DNA of 64,000 bases from Hyphomicrobium sp. (GCF_003987855.1 NZ_RXIZ01000014.1:51840-115839), one strand, 5' to 3'. Shown: positions 1 to 8,773, counted from the first letter of the stretch. Notes: generated by a model not told the origin, from the letters alone. Numbers and translations are program-made.

Positions 1-122
1 ACACGTACCCACTGAGTATTGGGATTTTCCGGTCCTGCAGGGGTCCTGCGCGCATAGTTAGGACATCTCCCTATGCCGCCGTCGACGCGCGGCAGACTGA
101 GACAATCAAGGAGGTTCCGACC

Positions 123-1214
123 ATGAATGTAGCAGCAGCCGTCTATGCCGCCACGATCCAACGCGCACGGACGAAAGGAATACGACGAGGTGTTCGGACC
201 TCAGTGAAGCTGCTCTTCGATCTGAAGACACTGGTCGAGTTGGTCAGTATCCTAAATGGACCCAATACAATTGCATTCGCAAGAAGGCACCCGGGCGTCA
301 TCTACAAATGTCAAGGCCGCTATCTGGCGAAGGGCATAAGCCGACGTCACCGCAAGACCATTCTCAAGTTCCATTATCAGTTCATCGAAAAGTCGGTGAA
401 TTCGCAGTTCTATCGAAGGCTCATTTCGGGAAATGTCGAGTTATGGCGAAGCGCGGAAGCGGGTCCGACAATAAAGATTTCGCTGAGCGTTCCTGAATAC
501 GGACGCGAGGGCGACCTCTCTCTTATTCTAACGATCGACAGTAACCAGATCTACGAACTCTCATTCACGATCATACCTGGGTCGGTCGCCGGCGTTCCGG
601 GATCGAATGCGCTATTCATTGCGCGCGTTCAAGGCCGAAAGGGCCAGTTCGACGCGATCAGGCGCGCAACGAAAATATGCCGTGACGTCTCGCCGCCTTA
701 CCTCCTAATGGCCGCGGCAGAAGGCATAGCCAATGCATTTGGCATCCGGTTTGTCGTTGGAGTTGGAAACGACGATCAGTTAAGCCCCCAAAAAACGTTC
801 GACTACACTTCGTTTTGGGAAACACTGTTGTGTCGGAAAACGGAGGGTCTCTTCTACGTGCTTCCACTTCCTATTTTGGGCGCGCCCCTCGACCAATGCA
901 GCCCTAGCCATCGCCGTAGGACCCGATTGAAGCGGGAGTTCAAAGTCGCACTCTCGCAGGCTGTGGAAACGGCGTTCCTGCGCGAATTGAGAAGCTCATC
1001 GCGCAAATCCAAACGCATTGGAGAGGGTGAAGGCATCAAAGGCTTCTGCTATTCCACCGCTCGACACGAAAGGCAAATCGAACTTCAAGCCACAGGTCCC
1101 TGCACGTTTTCCATCAAGCGTCGACACGATCTCCATTCGTCCTTGGCAGAATTCTGGGGTCACTCGGACGGTCAACGTTCAGGCCTGCAGTTGCGCAGTG
1201 CGCCGACGGTGTAA
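123..1214 (+). CDS. VirK/YbjX (DUF535) family protein
   Basis: A 363-residue protein. The segment around residues 45-95 (HPGVIYKCQGRYLAKGIS, then an H-Y-F stretch) and the FWETL/GLFYVLP segment near residues 228-245 are typical of the DUF535 family that includes Shigella VirK and E. coli YbjX, linked in enterobacteria to envelope integrity and antimicrobial-peptide resistance. The molecular function is not known. The start has a strong AAGGAGG ribosome site at 109-115, 7 bases before the ATG. The usual family C-terminus (HRRRTRLKREF) is reached near residue 275; the last ~80 residues extend beyond it and look low in conservation. A response regulator and an MlaA lipoprotein follow on the same strand, which fits an envelope role. 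Confidence 0.75.
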   Translation: MNVAAAVYAATIQRARTKGIRRGVRTSVKLLFDLKTLVELVSILNGPNTIAFARRHPGVIYKCQGRYLAKGISRRHRKTILKFHYQFIEKSVNSQFYRRLISGNVELWRSAEAGPTIKISLSVPEYGREGDLSLILTIDSNQIYELSFTIIPGSVAGVPGSNALFIARVQGRKGQFDAIRRATKICRDVSPPYLLMAAAEGIANAFGIRFVVGVGNDDQLSPQKTFDYTSFWETLLCRKTEGLFYVLPLPILGAPLDQCSPSHRRRTRLKREFKVALSQAVETAFLRELRSSSRKSKRIGEGEGIKGFCYSTARHERQIELQATGPCTFSIKRRHDLHSSLAEFWGHSDGQRSGLQLRSAPTV

Positions 1215-1306
1215 GATTCTAACTTCGCCAATCTTCCGACTTGTTGCCGTTCGGCCGCGCAATCCGTTCTTCGGAAACACTGAAAAATGCTCTTCGGGGG
1301 AAGATC

Positions 1307-2104
1307 ATGCAATCCAATCGTGCCACCCTTACGCTTGAAAAGCGGATTGGCCATATCGAGAAAGGCTGTCACGGCGTTTCGACGGAATCGCGTGGGCAAT
1401 CTTCGATGAACGATGAAGTCGTTCGAAATCGAAGCTTAAACATTCTCGTTCTTACGAAGAATACTGGCATCGCTGATCAAATCGCCCAACCCTTCAAAGC
1501 CAAGAGCGTTGCGCACGAGATTACAACAGATGCTTCTCACGGTTTGAAGCTTGCAGCCGCCGGATATTTCGATGCCGTCGTCGTCGATACCGGTTTCGCT
1601 GTCGATGGCGAAACTTGGGTTTCCACTTTGCGAAACCTGGAATCGACGACGCCGTGCCTGCTGTTGCTGAACCGCGAAGATCTCGACGATGATGTGGACG
1701 CCGTCACGAATGATGCTGATGATTTTCTGGTGAAGCCCTTCGTGGTTTCCGAGCTTTATACGCGACTTCACATGCTCGCGCGGCGCCCAAGGAAGCCGTC
1801 ACAGCCAACGATCCTGAGATTCGGTGATTTGGAGATGAACCTCATTTCCCATCAGGTTGTCCGCGGTGGGCGCCGAATACATCTGCCGCGCCGGCAATTT
1901 CAGCTGCTTGAGCTTCTCATGAAAGGCAGAGGACGTGTGGTGTCACGACGCGCGATACTGGACCGCCTGTCGGATACCACGTTTGATATGGGGATGAGCG
2001 GGGTTCAAGCCAACATATGCCGGCTGCGTGCTCAGATCGATCGCGTGCACGAGACGTCTCTCATCCGCACCGTCAGAGGGATCGGTTACAGTCTGCACGC
2101 GTAA
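1307..2104 (+). CDS. OmpR-family response regulator with atypical receiver
   Basis: A receiver domain (about residues 46-155) followed by an OmpR/PhoB winged helix (about 165-263, ending in the family signature TVRGIGY). The putative phospho-accepting Asp94 (VVVD) and the conserved Lys143 (LVKPF) are present. The acidic pair normally following beta-1 is replaced by Thr-Lys-Asn (residues 50-52), and the switch Thr/Ser is Leu121, so phosphorylation may be absent or unusual. I chose the ATG at 1307 because GGGGGAAG lies just upstream; the ATG at 1406 would give the bare receiver plus DNA-binding domain and is equally possible. No sensor kinase is adjacent. It follows the DUF535 gene by 92 bases and may control it or the MlaA gene downstream. 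Confidence 0.8.
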   Translation: MQSNRATLTLEKRIGHIEKGCHGVSTESRGQSSMNDEVVRNRSLNILVLTKNTGIADQIAQPFKAKSVAHEITTDASHGLKLAAAGYFDAVVVDTGFAVDGETWVSTLRNLESTTPCLLLLNREDLDDDVDAVTNDADDFLVKPFVVSELYTRLHMLARRPRKPSQPTILRFGDLEMNLISHQVVRGGRRIHLPRRQFQLLELLMKGRGRVVSRRAILDRLSDTTFDMGMSGVQANICRLRAQIDRVHETSLIRTVRGIGYSLHA

Positions 2105-2209
2105 GGCGTTTTACGGCGTGAAACACTTGCGCCCTACTAATGCAATCCGCCCAGATCGGTAAACAAGATGCAAATGGGCTCGGCTTTCAATGGTGGGCGT
2201 GCTGGCATC

Positions 2210-3316
2210 ATGCAGCGTGTGATCTTCCATTGGCTTTGCATCGGTTGTTTCAGTAGTGCGCTTTGCGCCTGTTCAACTGTCACCGCACCGGGGTCGGCGC
2301 TCCAACACCTCACCGCATCGGAATCGGACGAGGCACCAAAAGCGATTTCTGATCCTCACGAGACTCTCAACCGAACCGTCTTTGAGGCCAATCAAAAGTT
2401 CAACCATGCGCTTCTTTACCCGACTGCCAAGGCCTACAACGAATGCGTGCCGCAATATATGCGCGATAGACTCGACGCATTTACCGCCAACCTCGGGGAG
2501 CCGATGGTGTTCGCAAACGACATTCTACAGTTGCGCTTCAAGGCAGCGGCCACGACGATCGGGCGCGCCGGCCTCAATTCGACGATCGGGCTCGGCGGGT
2601 TGTTTGATGTTGCGAGCGCGCAGGGTTTAGCTAAGCAATCGGGCGACTTTGGTCAGACAATGTATGTGTGGGGCTACCGGGAGAGCGCTTACTTGGTGCT
2701 ACCCATCATTGGTCCCACCAACGTCAGAGATGCGATCGGCAACGGCGTCGAGTTCGGCGTCCAGCAGATACCTACGGCGGCATTACTGCCCGCAGCAGTC
2801 GCAACTATTGCGAACAACGTAAACCTCACAGGAAGCGTGACCGGTCCGCTCACCAACATCAGCAAAGCTGGCGACATGCAGAGTCTCGAGGAGAGTTCTA
2901 TCGATTTCTATTCCATGCTTCGAAGCGTCTCGAGCCAAAAGCGGCAGGCTGAGCTGCAAGAAGCGCTGGATACGAGCGCACTGACTTCGGCGGCACTTCC
3001 AGATCCAAATGGGATCGAGCCTGTGACGCAGATCGTCTCGTTTCCGACCCTTCATGAGAACTACCCCGCGTTGAGAACGTTCGGCCGAAGCAGACAAGCG
3101 TATTTCTTCAGCATCCTTAGCGTGTGTGGCCCGTCGGTCCTTTCGCGGAAGTGCCACGATCGGAACCTAAGATGCGCGACCGGAGCGGACTGCGCGTCGG
3201 AGAACCGCAAAGAGACGGGGATCACTCGATTGCACGACGTTGAAGCGCATAAACGCGGAAGCGGACTGCGAAACGCTGAAGACGTTGCCCGGCGCCAGCA
3301 CGATGTTCTCTGCTAA
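2210..3316 (+). CDS. mlaA: MlaA/VacJ-family outer-membrane lipoprotein, run-on C-terminus
   Basis: Residues 1-21 form a lipoprotein signal (hydrophobic stretch ending LCAC, lipidated Cys21). The body carries the MlaA core: DPHETLNRTVFEANQKFN, then the FANDILQ and GRAGLNSTIGLGGLFDVA segments, and YVWGY...YLVLPIIGP. MlaA removes mislocalised phospholipid from the outer leaflet of the outer membrane and passes it to MlaC. The family usually ends at about 250-280 residues. Here the frame continues to 368, and the last ~80 residues are rich in Arg, Cys and His and are antisense to the 3' end of the convergent MocR-type gene (150-base overlap). That tail looks like read-through after loss of the native stop. 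No mlaBCDEF genes are nearby, which is usual. The ATG at 2168 is an alternative start. Confidence 0.8.
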   Translation: MQRVIFHWLCIGCFSSALCACSTVTAPGSALQHLTASESDEAPKAISDPHETLNRTVFEANQKFNHALLYPTAKAYNECVPQYMRDRLDAFTANLGEPMVFANDILQLRFKAAATTIGRAGLNSTIGLGGLFDVASAQGLAKQSGDFGQTMYVWGYRESAYLVLPIIGPTNVRDAIGNGVEFGVQQIPTAALLPAAVATIANNVNLTGSVTGPLTNISKAGDMQSLEESSIDFYSMLRSVSSQKRQAELQEALDTSALTSAALPDPNGIEPVTQIVSFPTLHENYPALRTFGRSRQAYFFSILSVCGPSVLSRKCHDRNLRCATGADCASENRKETGITRLHDVEAHKRGSGLRNAEDVARRQHDVLC

Positions 3317-4567
3317 GGCCGCTCGTGCCAAATCGGCCGAATCCTGATCGTTCGGTAGCTGGCACCAGAGATGAAAGCCGCCGCGCGGCATCAGCCAGGG
3401 CTGAATGCCAACGGACTGCAACCGAGTGCCGGCCTGACGCCGGGCTCTCACAAGGCGCAAGCGTAATTCTTCCATATGTTTGCGGTAACTACCACCCGCA
3501 AGAACGCTGGCAATCAGCTCAGCTGCGACGGGGCTGGGTCCACCAAAGTTCGTCGCGACCTGAAGATCAGCAATGCCTTCAATCCAGTCCTCACGGGCCG
3601 CGATATAGCCGCACCGAATCGAGGCTGAAAGCGTCTTAGAAAAGCTGCCAATTCGAATAACCCGATCGAGGCCGTCAAGCACAGCAAGACGTGGCGAAGG
3701 TTCGGGTTCAAAATCTGCATAGATGTCGTCCTCGACGATCGTAAGGTCGTGAGCCGCAGCTAGGCTCAAAATCTTGTAAGCAGTCTGCGGGGAGAGCGTC
3801 GCGCCGGTCGGATTGTGAAGTGCGGAATTGGTGATGTAAAGACGGGGTCGTTCAGTCGTAAGCACCTCATGGAATGCAGTTAAATCCGATCCCGCCGGCG
3901 TATAGGGCACACCTACTAGCCTGACCTGATGCGCCCGCAGCAGCGCTCTAAAATTAAAGTAGCAAGGATCATCGACCAATACTGTATCGCCGGGCTTAAG
4001 CAGGAAGCGGCAGATTAGGTCAATCGCTTGGGTTCCCGACGCAGTTAGTAACAGTTGTTGCGGGGACGCCTCGATCCCTTCTTCCGCAAATCGCCTGAGC
4101 AGCAATCCGCGGAGTACGGGAGATCCGCGCGTGCTTCCATAATAACTAAGCACAGGGTCTTCGGCTCGGGCGAGTGAACGCAGAGCGCGGCGAAGGGCGT
4201 CATTCGGCATATACGCTGCTGGCAACCAACCACAGCCCGGCTTCATCACCGTAGGATCGGCATCGAGTGATTGTCGGGAAACCCAAAATGGATCGACGGC
4301 ACTATCTCGGGGAGGCCACGCGTTTGCGAGCATCATCGGCGGCGCCCTTGTACCGGTGACATAGAATCCCGAACCGCGCCGGGCACGGATCAATCCCTCG
4401 GCCGCAAGACGGTCGTAAGCCTCAACAACGGTGGATGGCGCCACACCCATGGTGGCAGCGAAACTTCGTATTGAAGGTAGTCTGTCGCCGGATGTCAGGG
4501 AGCGATTCTCCACTTTGGCGCGAATGGCGGTCATCACTTTGGAAGTTCGGGTTGGTGCGCTGCTCAT
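3167..4567 (-). CDS. MocR/PdxR-type GntR regulator with aminotransferase-like domain
   Basis: An N-terminal GntR winged helix (about residues 5-70, with LPSIRSFAATMGVAPSTVVEAYDRL) is joined to a fold-type I aminotransferase domain (about 105-465). The PLP-binding lysine is seen in SFSKTLSASIRCGY (Lys311 from this start). MocR proteins sense PLP or amino-compound ligands and act as activators or repressors. The ATG at 4567 is preferred over a TTG at 4582. It is divergent from an EamA exporter, and the gap holds three copies of a 10-base half-site, so it probably controls itself and the exporter. Its 3' end overlaps the tail of the MlaA frame. Confidence 0.9.
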   Translation of the reverse strand: MSSAPTRTSKVMTAIRAKVENRSLTSGDRLPSIRSFAATMGVAPSTVVEAYDRLAAEGLIRARRGSGFYVTGTRAPPMMLANAWPPRDSAVDPFWVSRQSLDADPTVMKPGCGWLPAAYMPNDALRRALRSLARAEDPVLSYYGSTRGSPVLRGLLLRRFAEEGIEASPQQLLLTASGTQAIDLICRFLLKPGDTVLVDDPCYFNFRALLRAHQVRLVGVPYTPAGSDLTAFHEVLTTERPRLYITNSALHNPTGATLSPQTAYKILSLAAAHDLTIVEDDIYADFEPEPSPRLAVLDGLDRVIRIGSFSKTLSASIRCGYIAAREDWIEGIADLQVATNFGGPSPVAAELIASVLAGGSYRKHMEELRLRLVRARRQAGTRLQSVGIQPWLMPRGGFHLWCQLPNDQDSADLARAALAENIVLAPGNVFSVSQSASAFMRFNVVQSSDPRLFAVLRRAVRSGRAS

Positions 4568-4580
4568 GTTGTTCGACCGC

Positions 4581-4626
4581 AATTGTATTGCTGAGTAAAC
4601 CGATACAGTTTTGGAGAATTGTATCG
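4581..4626. promoter_or_regulatory. Candidate MocR operator: three AAYTGTATYG half-sites
   Basis: In the divergent promoter, AATTGTATTG lies at 4581-4590 and AATTGTATCG at 4617-4626 in direct orientation with a 36-base offset. CGATACAGTT at 4601-4610 is an inverted copy (AACTGTATCG on the other strand). The last two form a perfect 7-base inverted repeat, CGATACA/TGTATCG. MocR regulators such as GabR and PdxR are known to bind spaced direct repeats, so this arrangement is a good operator candidate; binding by this protein is inferred. Confidence 0.6.
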
Positions 4627-4690
4627 AAGTGTGGTTGGTATCGCTAGATGCGATCGCTTACAGCAGGTGCCTCAACCAAGGCGAGGCAAC

Positions 4691-5551
4691 ATGGACAGAA
4701 CGACGGAGGGATGGGGCAGCGGACTCTTGGGCGTCATGATATTCAGTGGATCTCTGCCCGCGACGCGGATCGCGGTCGGTGGCTTCTCGCCCTTGTTTCT
4801 CACATCGGCTCGCGCCGTTATCGCGGCGATTCTCGCAGCAATCTGCCTCGCCGCAGCCCGGCAGCCGCTGCCAGCGAGAGGCGATATTGGCCGCCTCGCC
4901 ATCGTCGCCCTTGGCGGTGTGGTCGGCTTCCCGCTTCTAACGGCTCTGGCGCTCCAGCTCATCACCGCAGCTCATTCCATTATCTTCATTGGCCTCCTTC
5001 CGCTCGCAACGGCAGTATTCGGCGTGCTGCGCGGCGCTGAGAAGCCAAAGCCGGCGTTCTGGCTGTTCTCAGGCCTTGGCAGTGCGACAGTGGCAGGCTT
5101 CGCTCTTCTCAACGGCGGGAGAGGTCCGCTTGTCGGTGATATGCTGATGATCGCTGCTATCGTGGTGTGTGGTCTCGGCTATGCCGAGGGCGCAACGCTC
5201 TCCCGCCGCCTCGGCGGGTGGCAGGTTATTTCGTGGGCTCTTCTTTTGTCGTTGCCGATGATGGCGGTCGTAGCATTGGCCTCGAGACCGCTTACTTTTT
5301 ATGGAATCGGAGAGCCTGCCTGGCTCGGCCTTGCTTACGTCTCGGTCTTCAGCATGCTGATTGGATTTATATTCTGGTATAGAGGGCTTGCACTCGGCGG
5401 CATTGCCGGTGTTGGGCAGCTGCAATTGCTTCAGCCTTTCTTCGGGCTGACTTTGGCGGGTCTACTGCTCCATGAGGCTGTAGCACCGATGATGATTGTG
5501 GCGGCGGTGTCCGTCGTCGTTTGCGTTGCGGGCGCCAAGCGCTTTGCCTGA
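4691..5551 (+). CDS. EamA/DMT-family transporter
   Basis: A 286-residue, strongly hydrophobic protein with about ten membrane spans in two repeated EamA halves, the usual size for drug/metabolite transporters that export amino acids or small metabolites. An early Pro-rich span contains the characteristic ATRIAVGGFSPLFLTSAR pattern. The ATG at 4691 is preceded by AAGGCGAGG; an upstream ATG at 4619 would add a non-membrane, low-quality extension. It is divergent from the MocR-type regulator with shared operators, so it is probably an amino-compound exporter induced through that regulator. The substrate cannot be read from the sequence. Confidence 0.85.
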   Translation: MDRTTEGWGSGLLGVMIFSGSLPATRIAVGGFSPLFLTSARAVIAAILAAICLAAARQPLPARGDIGRLAIVALGGVVGFPLLTALALQLITAAHSIIFIGLLPLATAVFGVLRGAEKPKPAFWLFSGLGSATVAGFALLNGGRGPLVGDMLMIAAIVVCGLGYAEGATLSRRLGGWQVISWALLLSLPMMAVVALASRPLTFYGIGEPAWLGLAYVSVFSMLIGFIFWYRGLALGGIAGVGQLQLLQPFFGLTLAGLLLHEAVAPMMIVAAVSVVVCVAGAKRFA

Positions 5552-5723
5552 TCGCGAGTTGGAGGTTTAGTGCAACAAATCGATTTGGCGAGCGGCTTTT
5601 GACAGCGGCCTCGAAAAAAGGGCGCTGAATCTCTACCTAGTTCGCGAGCGGCACGACGGGAAGTAAAGGTGCGAACACCTATAGCATTCAATCGTGGGCG
5701 TTTGGGATCGATGCGCCGATGAC

Positions 5724-6593
5724 CTATCCGGCATCGAGCTTTCGCCGAATTACCTCGAGCTCTTCCATGCGTGCCTTGACCTTCGGCCAGTTCAGGGCGC
5801 TGAGGCGCGCGATCATCGCCTCGATCAGAACGGAGATCGGCGCAAACGAATCCCAATTCGAGTTGACGGCAATCCGCAATGCGAAGACGTGCTCCGCCAC
5901 GGCAGACAGAGGTGACAACCACTCGTCTGTGAAAAGGATAATTTTCGCTCCGCGCGCGGCCGCCTCCTGTCCCATGCGGACGACGTCTTCCTGATAGCGG
6001 CGGATGTCAAAGAGCAGATATGTGTTCGACGGTGTCACTCCGAGAAGATGTTCCGCCCAGGTTGCCGTCTGGCTGTCGATGAAGGTTACGTTCGAGCGCA
6101 ATTCGCGCAAGTGAAGATACGCCTGCAGTGCAAGACTGGATGTGAGCCGGCCGCCCAGGATTGTCACTGGGCGGGTTTCATCTGCGAGCAGGGCGACGGC
6201 ACCGTCAAATTCGGAGGGCCGGATCAAATGCATCGATGCGGCCATCGCACTCGAGACGGATTCCCAATATTTTGCAAATGCGGGAATTTCCACCAGATCT
6301 TTAGCGTCGGCCGCGAGGACGCCCTTCGTCAACGGTGAACGCAGACGCGCTTCCAATTCGTCGCGCAGACGTTGCTGAAAATCGGCATAGGCGCCGAAGC
6401 CAAGCTTAGCAATCAATCGCAGAATGGTCGGATTGCTGACGCCGGCCTGCTTGGCGAACTGTGCCACAGTCTGGAGTCCGGGAACCGGATAGTTGCCCAA
6501 AAGAATAAGAGCGGCTTTGCGCTCCGTCGGCGTCAGTTGATCGAGCCGTCGGCGGATCATTTCCGCGACGGTGGTATGAGGCAGGCCGGTCAT
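5724..6593 (-). CDS. RpiR/MurR-family transcriptional regulator
   Basis: Residues 1-77 form the RpiR helix-turn-helix domain (FAKQAGVSNPTILRLIAKLGF). Residues 120-250 form a SIS phosphosugar-type domain (PVTILGGRLTSSLALQAYLHL and the following Rossmann-like strands). The length of 289 is standard. Members usually repress or activate adjacent catabolic operons in response to a small molecule, often but not always a sugar phosphate. It is divergent from the glutamine-synthetase-like/nitrilase operon across a 305-base gap containing repeated TTTGGTACA elements, and is the obvious candidate regulator of that operon. Confidence 0.88.
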   Translation of the reverse strand: MTGLPHTTVAEMIRRRLDQLTPTERKAALILLGNYPVPGLQTVAQFAKQAGVSNPTILRLIAKLGFGAYADFQQRLRDELEARLRSPLTKGVLAADAKDLVEIPAFAKYWESVSSAMAASMHLIRPSEFDGAVALLADETRPVTILGGRLTSSLALQAYLHLRELRSNVTFIDSQTATWAEHLLGVTPSNTYLLFDIRRYQEDVVRMGQEAAARGAKIILFTDEWLSPLSAVAEHVFALRIAVNSNWDSFAPISVLIEAMIARLSALNWPKVKARMEELEVIRRKLDAG

Positions 6594-6655
6594 CGATGGG
6601 GCTCCAGGTCCGCGATTGCCTCCAAGCCTGTTCGTTTTAGAATTCGTGCCAAATA

Positions 6656-6831
6656 GTACAGCATCTAGGATCCAAATCGCCGAAATTTCGTGCAGCCGCT
6701 AGCCTACTCGAAGCCTGAACACGGGCCAAAGCCTAAAATGGCCATACGCGAGTTGGAAAATTTGGTACAGATGTCTGTTATTTATAGTACAGTACGTGAA
6801 TATATTTGTTTTTTCTGTTTTATTTGGTACA
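6656..6831. promoter_or_regulatory. Divergent control region with repeated GTACA elements
   Basis: TTTGGTACA occurs at 6761-6769 and again at 6823-6831, in the same orientation 62 bases apart. AGTACA elements sit at 6655-6660 and inside AGTACAGTAC around 6786-6795. The stretch 6781-6831 is much more A+T-rich than the flanking genes, as expected for promoters. The repeats are candidate sites for the RpiR regulator; assignment rests only on position. Confidence 0.4.
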
Positions 6832-6898
6832 TAGCTTGCAATGAGTTCGGCGGCAGGGGCTCCCGCTGAGAACCCTATGCAGAAGCAGGGGGAAGTGC

Positions 6899-7207
6899 GT
6901 GTATCTGTCGGTAGACAATAGCAAGACGGCCGATGGATGGACGTTCATTGCTCCGTCCCTGGCGTTTCTCACGCAAGCGTTTGCGCTCTGTCTTTGCGCG
7001 ACGAACATGGAGTTGCTGGGTAAGGACTTTGCGTTGGCGGAATGGATTATCCCGCCCAACGTTGCGATCTTCACAGTGGGCCTCGCCGGCGCATTTTTTA
7101 TCAAGGCGACCAACCCAACAAAATTCGAAAAGACCGGCAGGCTCATCTATCGGGGCGTGCCCGACGGAATCCTCGCCTCCGCCAAACACTCGGCAAAACC
7201 GGCATGA
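6899..7207 (+). CDS. Small two-span membrane protein, first gene of the ligase/nitrilase operon
   Basis: A 102-residue product I do not recognise. Two hydrophobic segments are visible (about residues 14-35 and 48-69), with a polar C-terminal tail. It starts with GTG, with CAGGGGGAA placed well upstream at 6885-6893, which supports translation. Its TGA at 7205-7207 overlaps an in-frame ATG (7204) upstream of the next gene, suggesting coupling. It might be a small transport subunit or a membrane anchor for the pathway; no family evidence supports either. Confidence 0.5.
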   Translation: MYLSVDNSKTADGWTFIAPSLAFLTQAFALCLCATNMELLGKDFALAEWIIPPNVAIFTVGLAGAFFIKATNPTKFEKTGRLIYRGVPDGILASAKHSAKPA

Positions 7208-7281
7208 ACTTACGCAACTGGTTCCGGCGCTCTGCGCCGGCCACTTTAGGCAACGATCTCGAACTCCAAACTAGGGACAGA

Positions 7282-8736
7282 ATGATGTCGGCCAAGCAGC
7301 CTCATTTCATTGAAGACCACGGCCTGTGGAGCGAAGAGCAAAAGCTCATGGCCGCCGATTTGATCGCCAGGATCGAGCGCGAAAACATCAAGTACATCCG
7401 CGTCGGCTGGGGCGACCAGCATGGTATCGTGCGCGGTAAGACGGTGACCGCCGCGGAGTTCCGCTCAAGCCTCAAAAGCGGCAAGGATTTTCAACTTGTC
7501 ACGGCGATCTTCGATACGACGAACCACCCAATCGTTGCGCCGTTCGGCGATTCCAACAAACTAAATGTTCCTGAGATGATCGGGCTTCCCGATGGTGTGC
7601 TGGTGCCGGACCCGTCGACCTTTCATGTTCTGCCTTGGGCGCCAGACACCGGCTGGATCTTGAGCGACGCTTATCTCTCTAACGGTACGCCGTGTCCGCT
7701 GTCGACGCGCCAGGTGCTGCGCAGCCAGCTCGAGCGTCTTGAGGAAAAGGGCCTTGAGATGGTCGTCGGCCTTGAGTTCGAATTTTACGTTTTCAAGCTC
7801 GAAGACCCGAGCCTCCGGCCCGAAGAGAGCGGCTATCCGCCCGAGCCGCCCAAGGTGTCGATGATCTCCCACGGCTACCAGTATCTCACGGAAAATCGCG
7901 GCGACGAAATCGACCCGGTTCTTCGTCTGCTGCAATCCAATCTGGAAGCGCTTGGCCTGCCGCTCGCAACCGTCGAGGACGAGTGGGGGCCCGGCCAGTG
8001 CGAGATCACCTTTAGTCCGATGACTGCGATGAAAGCTGCCGACAGCGCTCTGTTGTTCCGTTCGGCGGTGAAGCAGATTTGCCGCCGCAACGGCTATCAC
8101 GCGACGTTCATGGCAAATCCGCAGGTGCCGAACGTCTTTCCGAGCGGTTGGCATATGCATCAGTCGATCCGCCGCATCGCGGACAAGACCAATTTGTTTA
8201 TGGCGGAAGGCGACGACGGTCCGCTTTCCACATATGGCATGAATTACGTTGGCGGCTTGCTGCAAAATGCGGCAGGAACCTCTCTCATGACCACGCCGAC
8301 CATTAACGGCTACAAGCGTCAACGTCCCGATGGCTTCGCGCCGTTCAAGGCGGGCTGGGCATTGGAAAACCGAGGGGCGATGATCCGCGTCATCGGGCGA
8401 CCAAACGATCCGGCGTCTCGCGTTGAAAACCGCGTCGGCGAGCCAACGGCGAACCCATACCTTTATATCGCCTCGCAGCTTATTGCCGGCCTCAATGGTG
8501 TCGAAACGCAAAAGGATCCTGGCAAACCCGCTGCTGCCGCTTATCTCGCCGACGCGCCACTCCTGCCGCGCAGCCTCATGGACGCTGTAGAAGGGTTTCG
8601 CAACAGCACAGTTATTAGGGATGCTGTCGGTGAAAAATTCTGGAACTACCTTATCATGCTCAAAGAGTATGAAGTCGCCCGCTTCCTAGCCGCGGTTACA
8701 GACTGGGAGCAAAAAGAATACTTCGAGATGTACTAG
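7282..8736 (+). CDS. Glutamine-synthetase-like gamma-glutamyl ligase
   Basis: A 484-residue member of the glutamine synthetase superfamily. Visible active-site elements include the ExE metal ligands (Glu165, Glu167), EWGPGQCEITF (Glu234, Glu241), the HMH segment (291-293) for the third metal site, NRGAMIRV (Arg364) and RVENR (380-384). Paralogues of this kind (PuuA, IpuC, AtdA1/TdnQ) attach glutamate through its gamma-carboxyl to amines rather than ammonia. A biosynthetic GlnA is unlikely given the catabolic context. The ATG at 7282 follows GGGACAG; an ATG at 7204 overlapping the previous stop would add 26 residues. A nitrilase and a class I amidotransferase-like hydrolase follow. Confidence 0.85.
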   Translation: MMSAKQPHFIEDHGLWSEEQKLMAADLIARIERENIKYIRVGWGDQHGIVRGKTVTAAEFRSSLKSGKDFQLVTAIFDTTNHPIVAPFGDSNKLNVPEMIGLPDGVLVPDPSTFHVLPWAPDTGWILSDAYLSNGTPCPLSTRQVLRSQLERLEEKGLEMVVGLEFEFYVFKLEDPSLRPEESGYPPEPPKVSMISHGYQYLTENRGDEIDPVLRLLQSNLEALGLPLATVEDEWGPGQCEITFSPMTAMKAADSALLFRSAVKQICRRNGYHATFMANPQVPNVFPSGWHMHQSIRRIADKTNLFMAEGDDGPLSTYGMNYVGGLLQNAAGTSLMTTPTINGYKRQRPDGFAPFKAGWALENRGAMIRVIGRPNDPASRVENRVGEPTANPYLYIASQLIAGLNGVETQKDPGKPAAAAYLADAPLLPRSLMDAVEGFRNSTVIRDAVGEKFWNYLIMLKEYEVARFLAAVTDWEQKEYFEMY

Positions 8737-8773
8737 CGCGGCTCAATCATTCAATGCCCAGGTCATCAGGAGA

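Noticed and set aside
6637..6655. Sigma-54 promoter on the minus strand (TTGGCACG) before rpiR
   Set aside because: The -24-like part is present, but no GC-containing -12 element follows at the required distance.
7561..8511. Long minus-strand frame of 316 codons
   Set aside because: It lies entirely antisense to the glutamine-synthetase-like gene, whose active-site motifs are intact; composition is that of a shadow frame.
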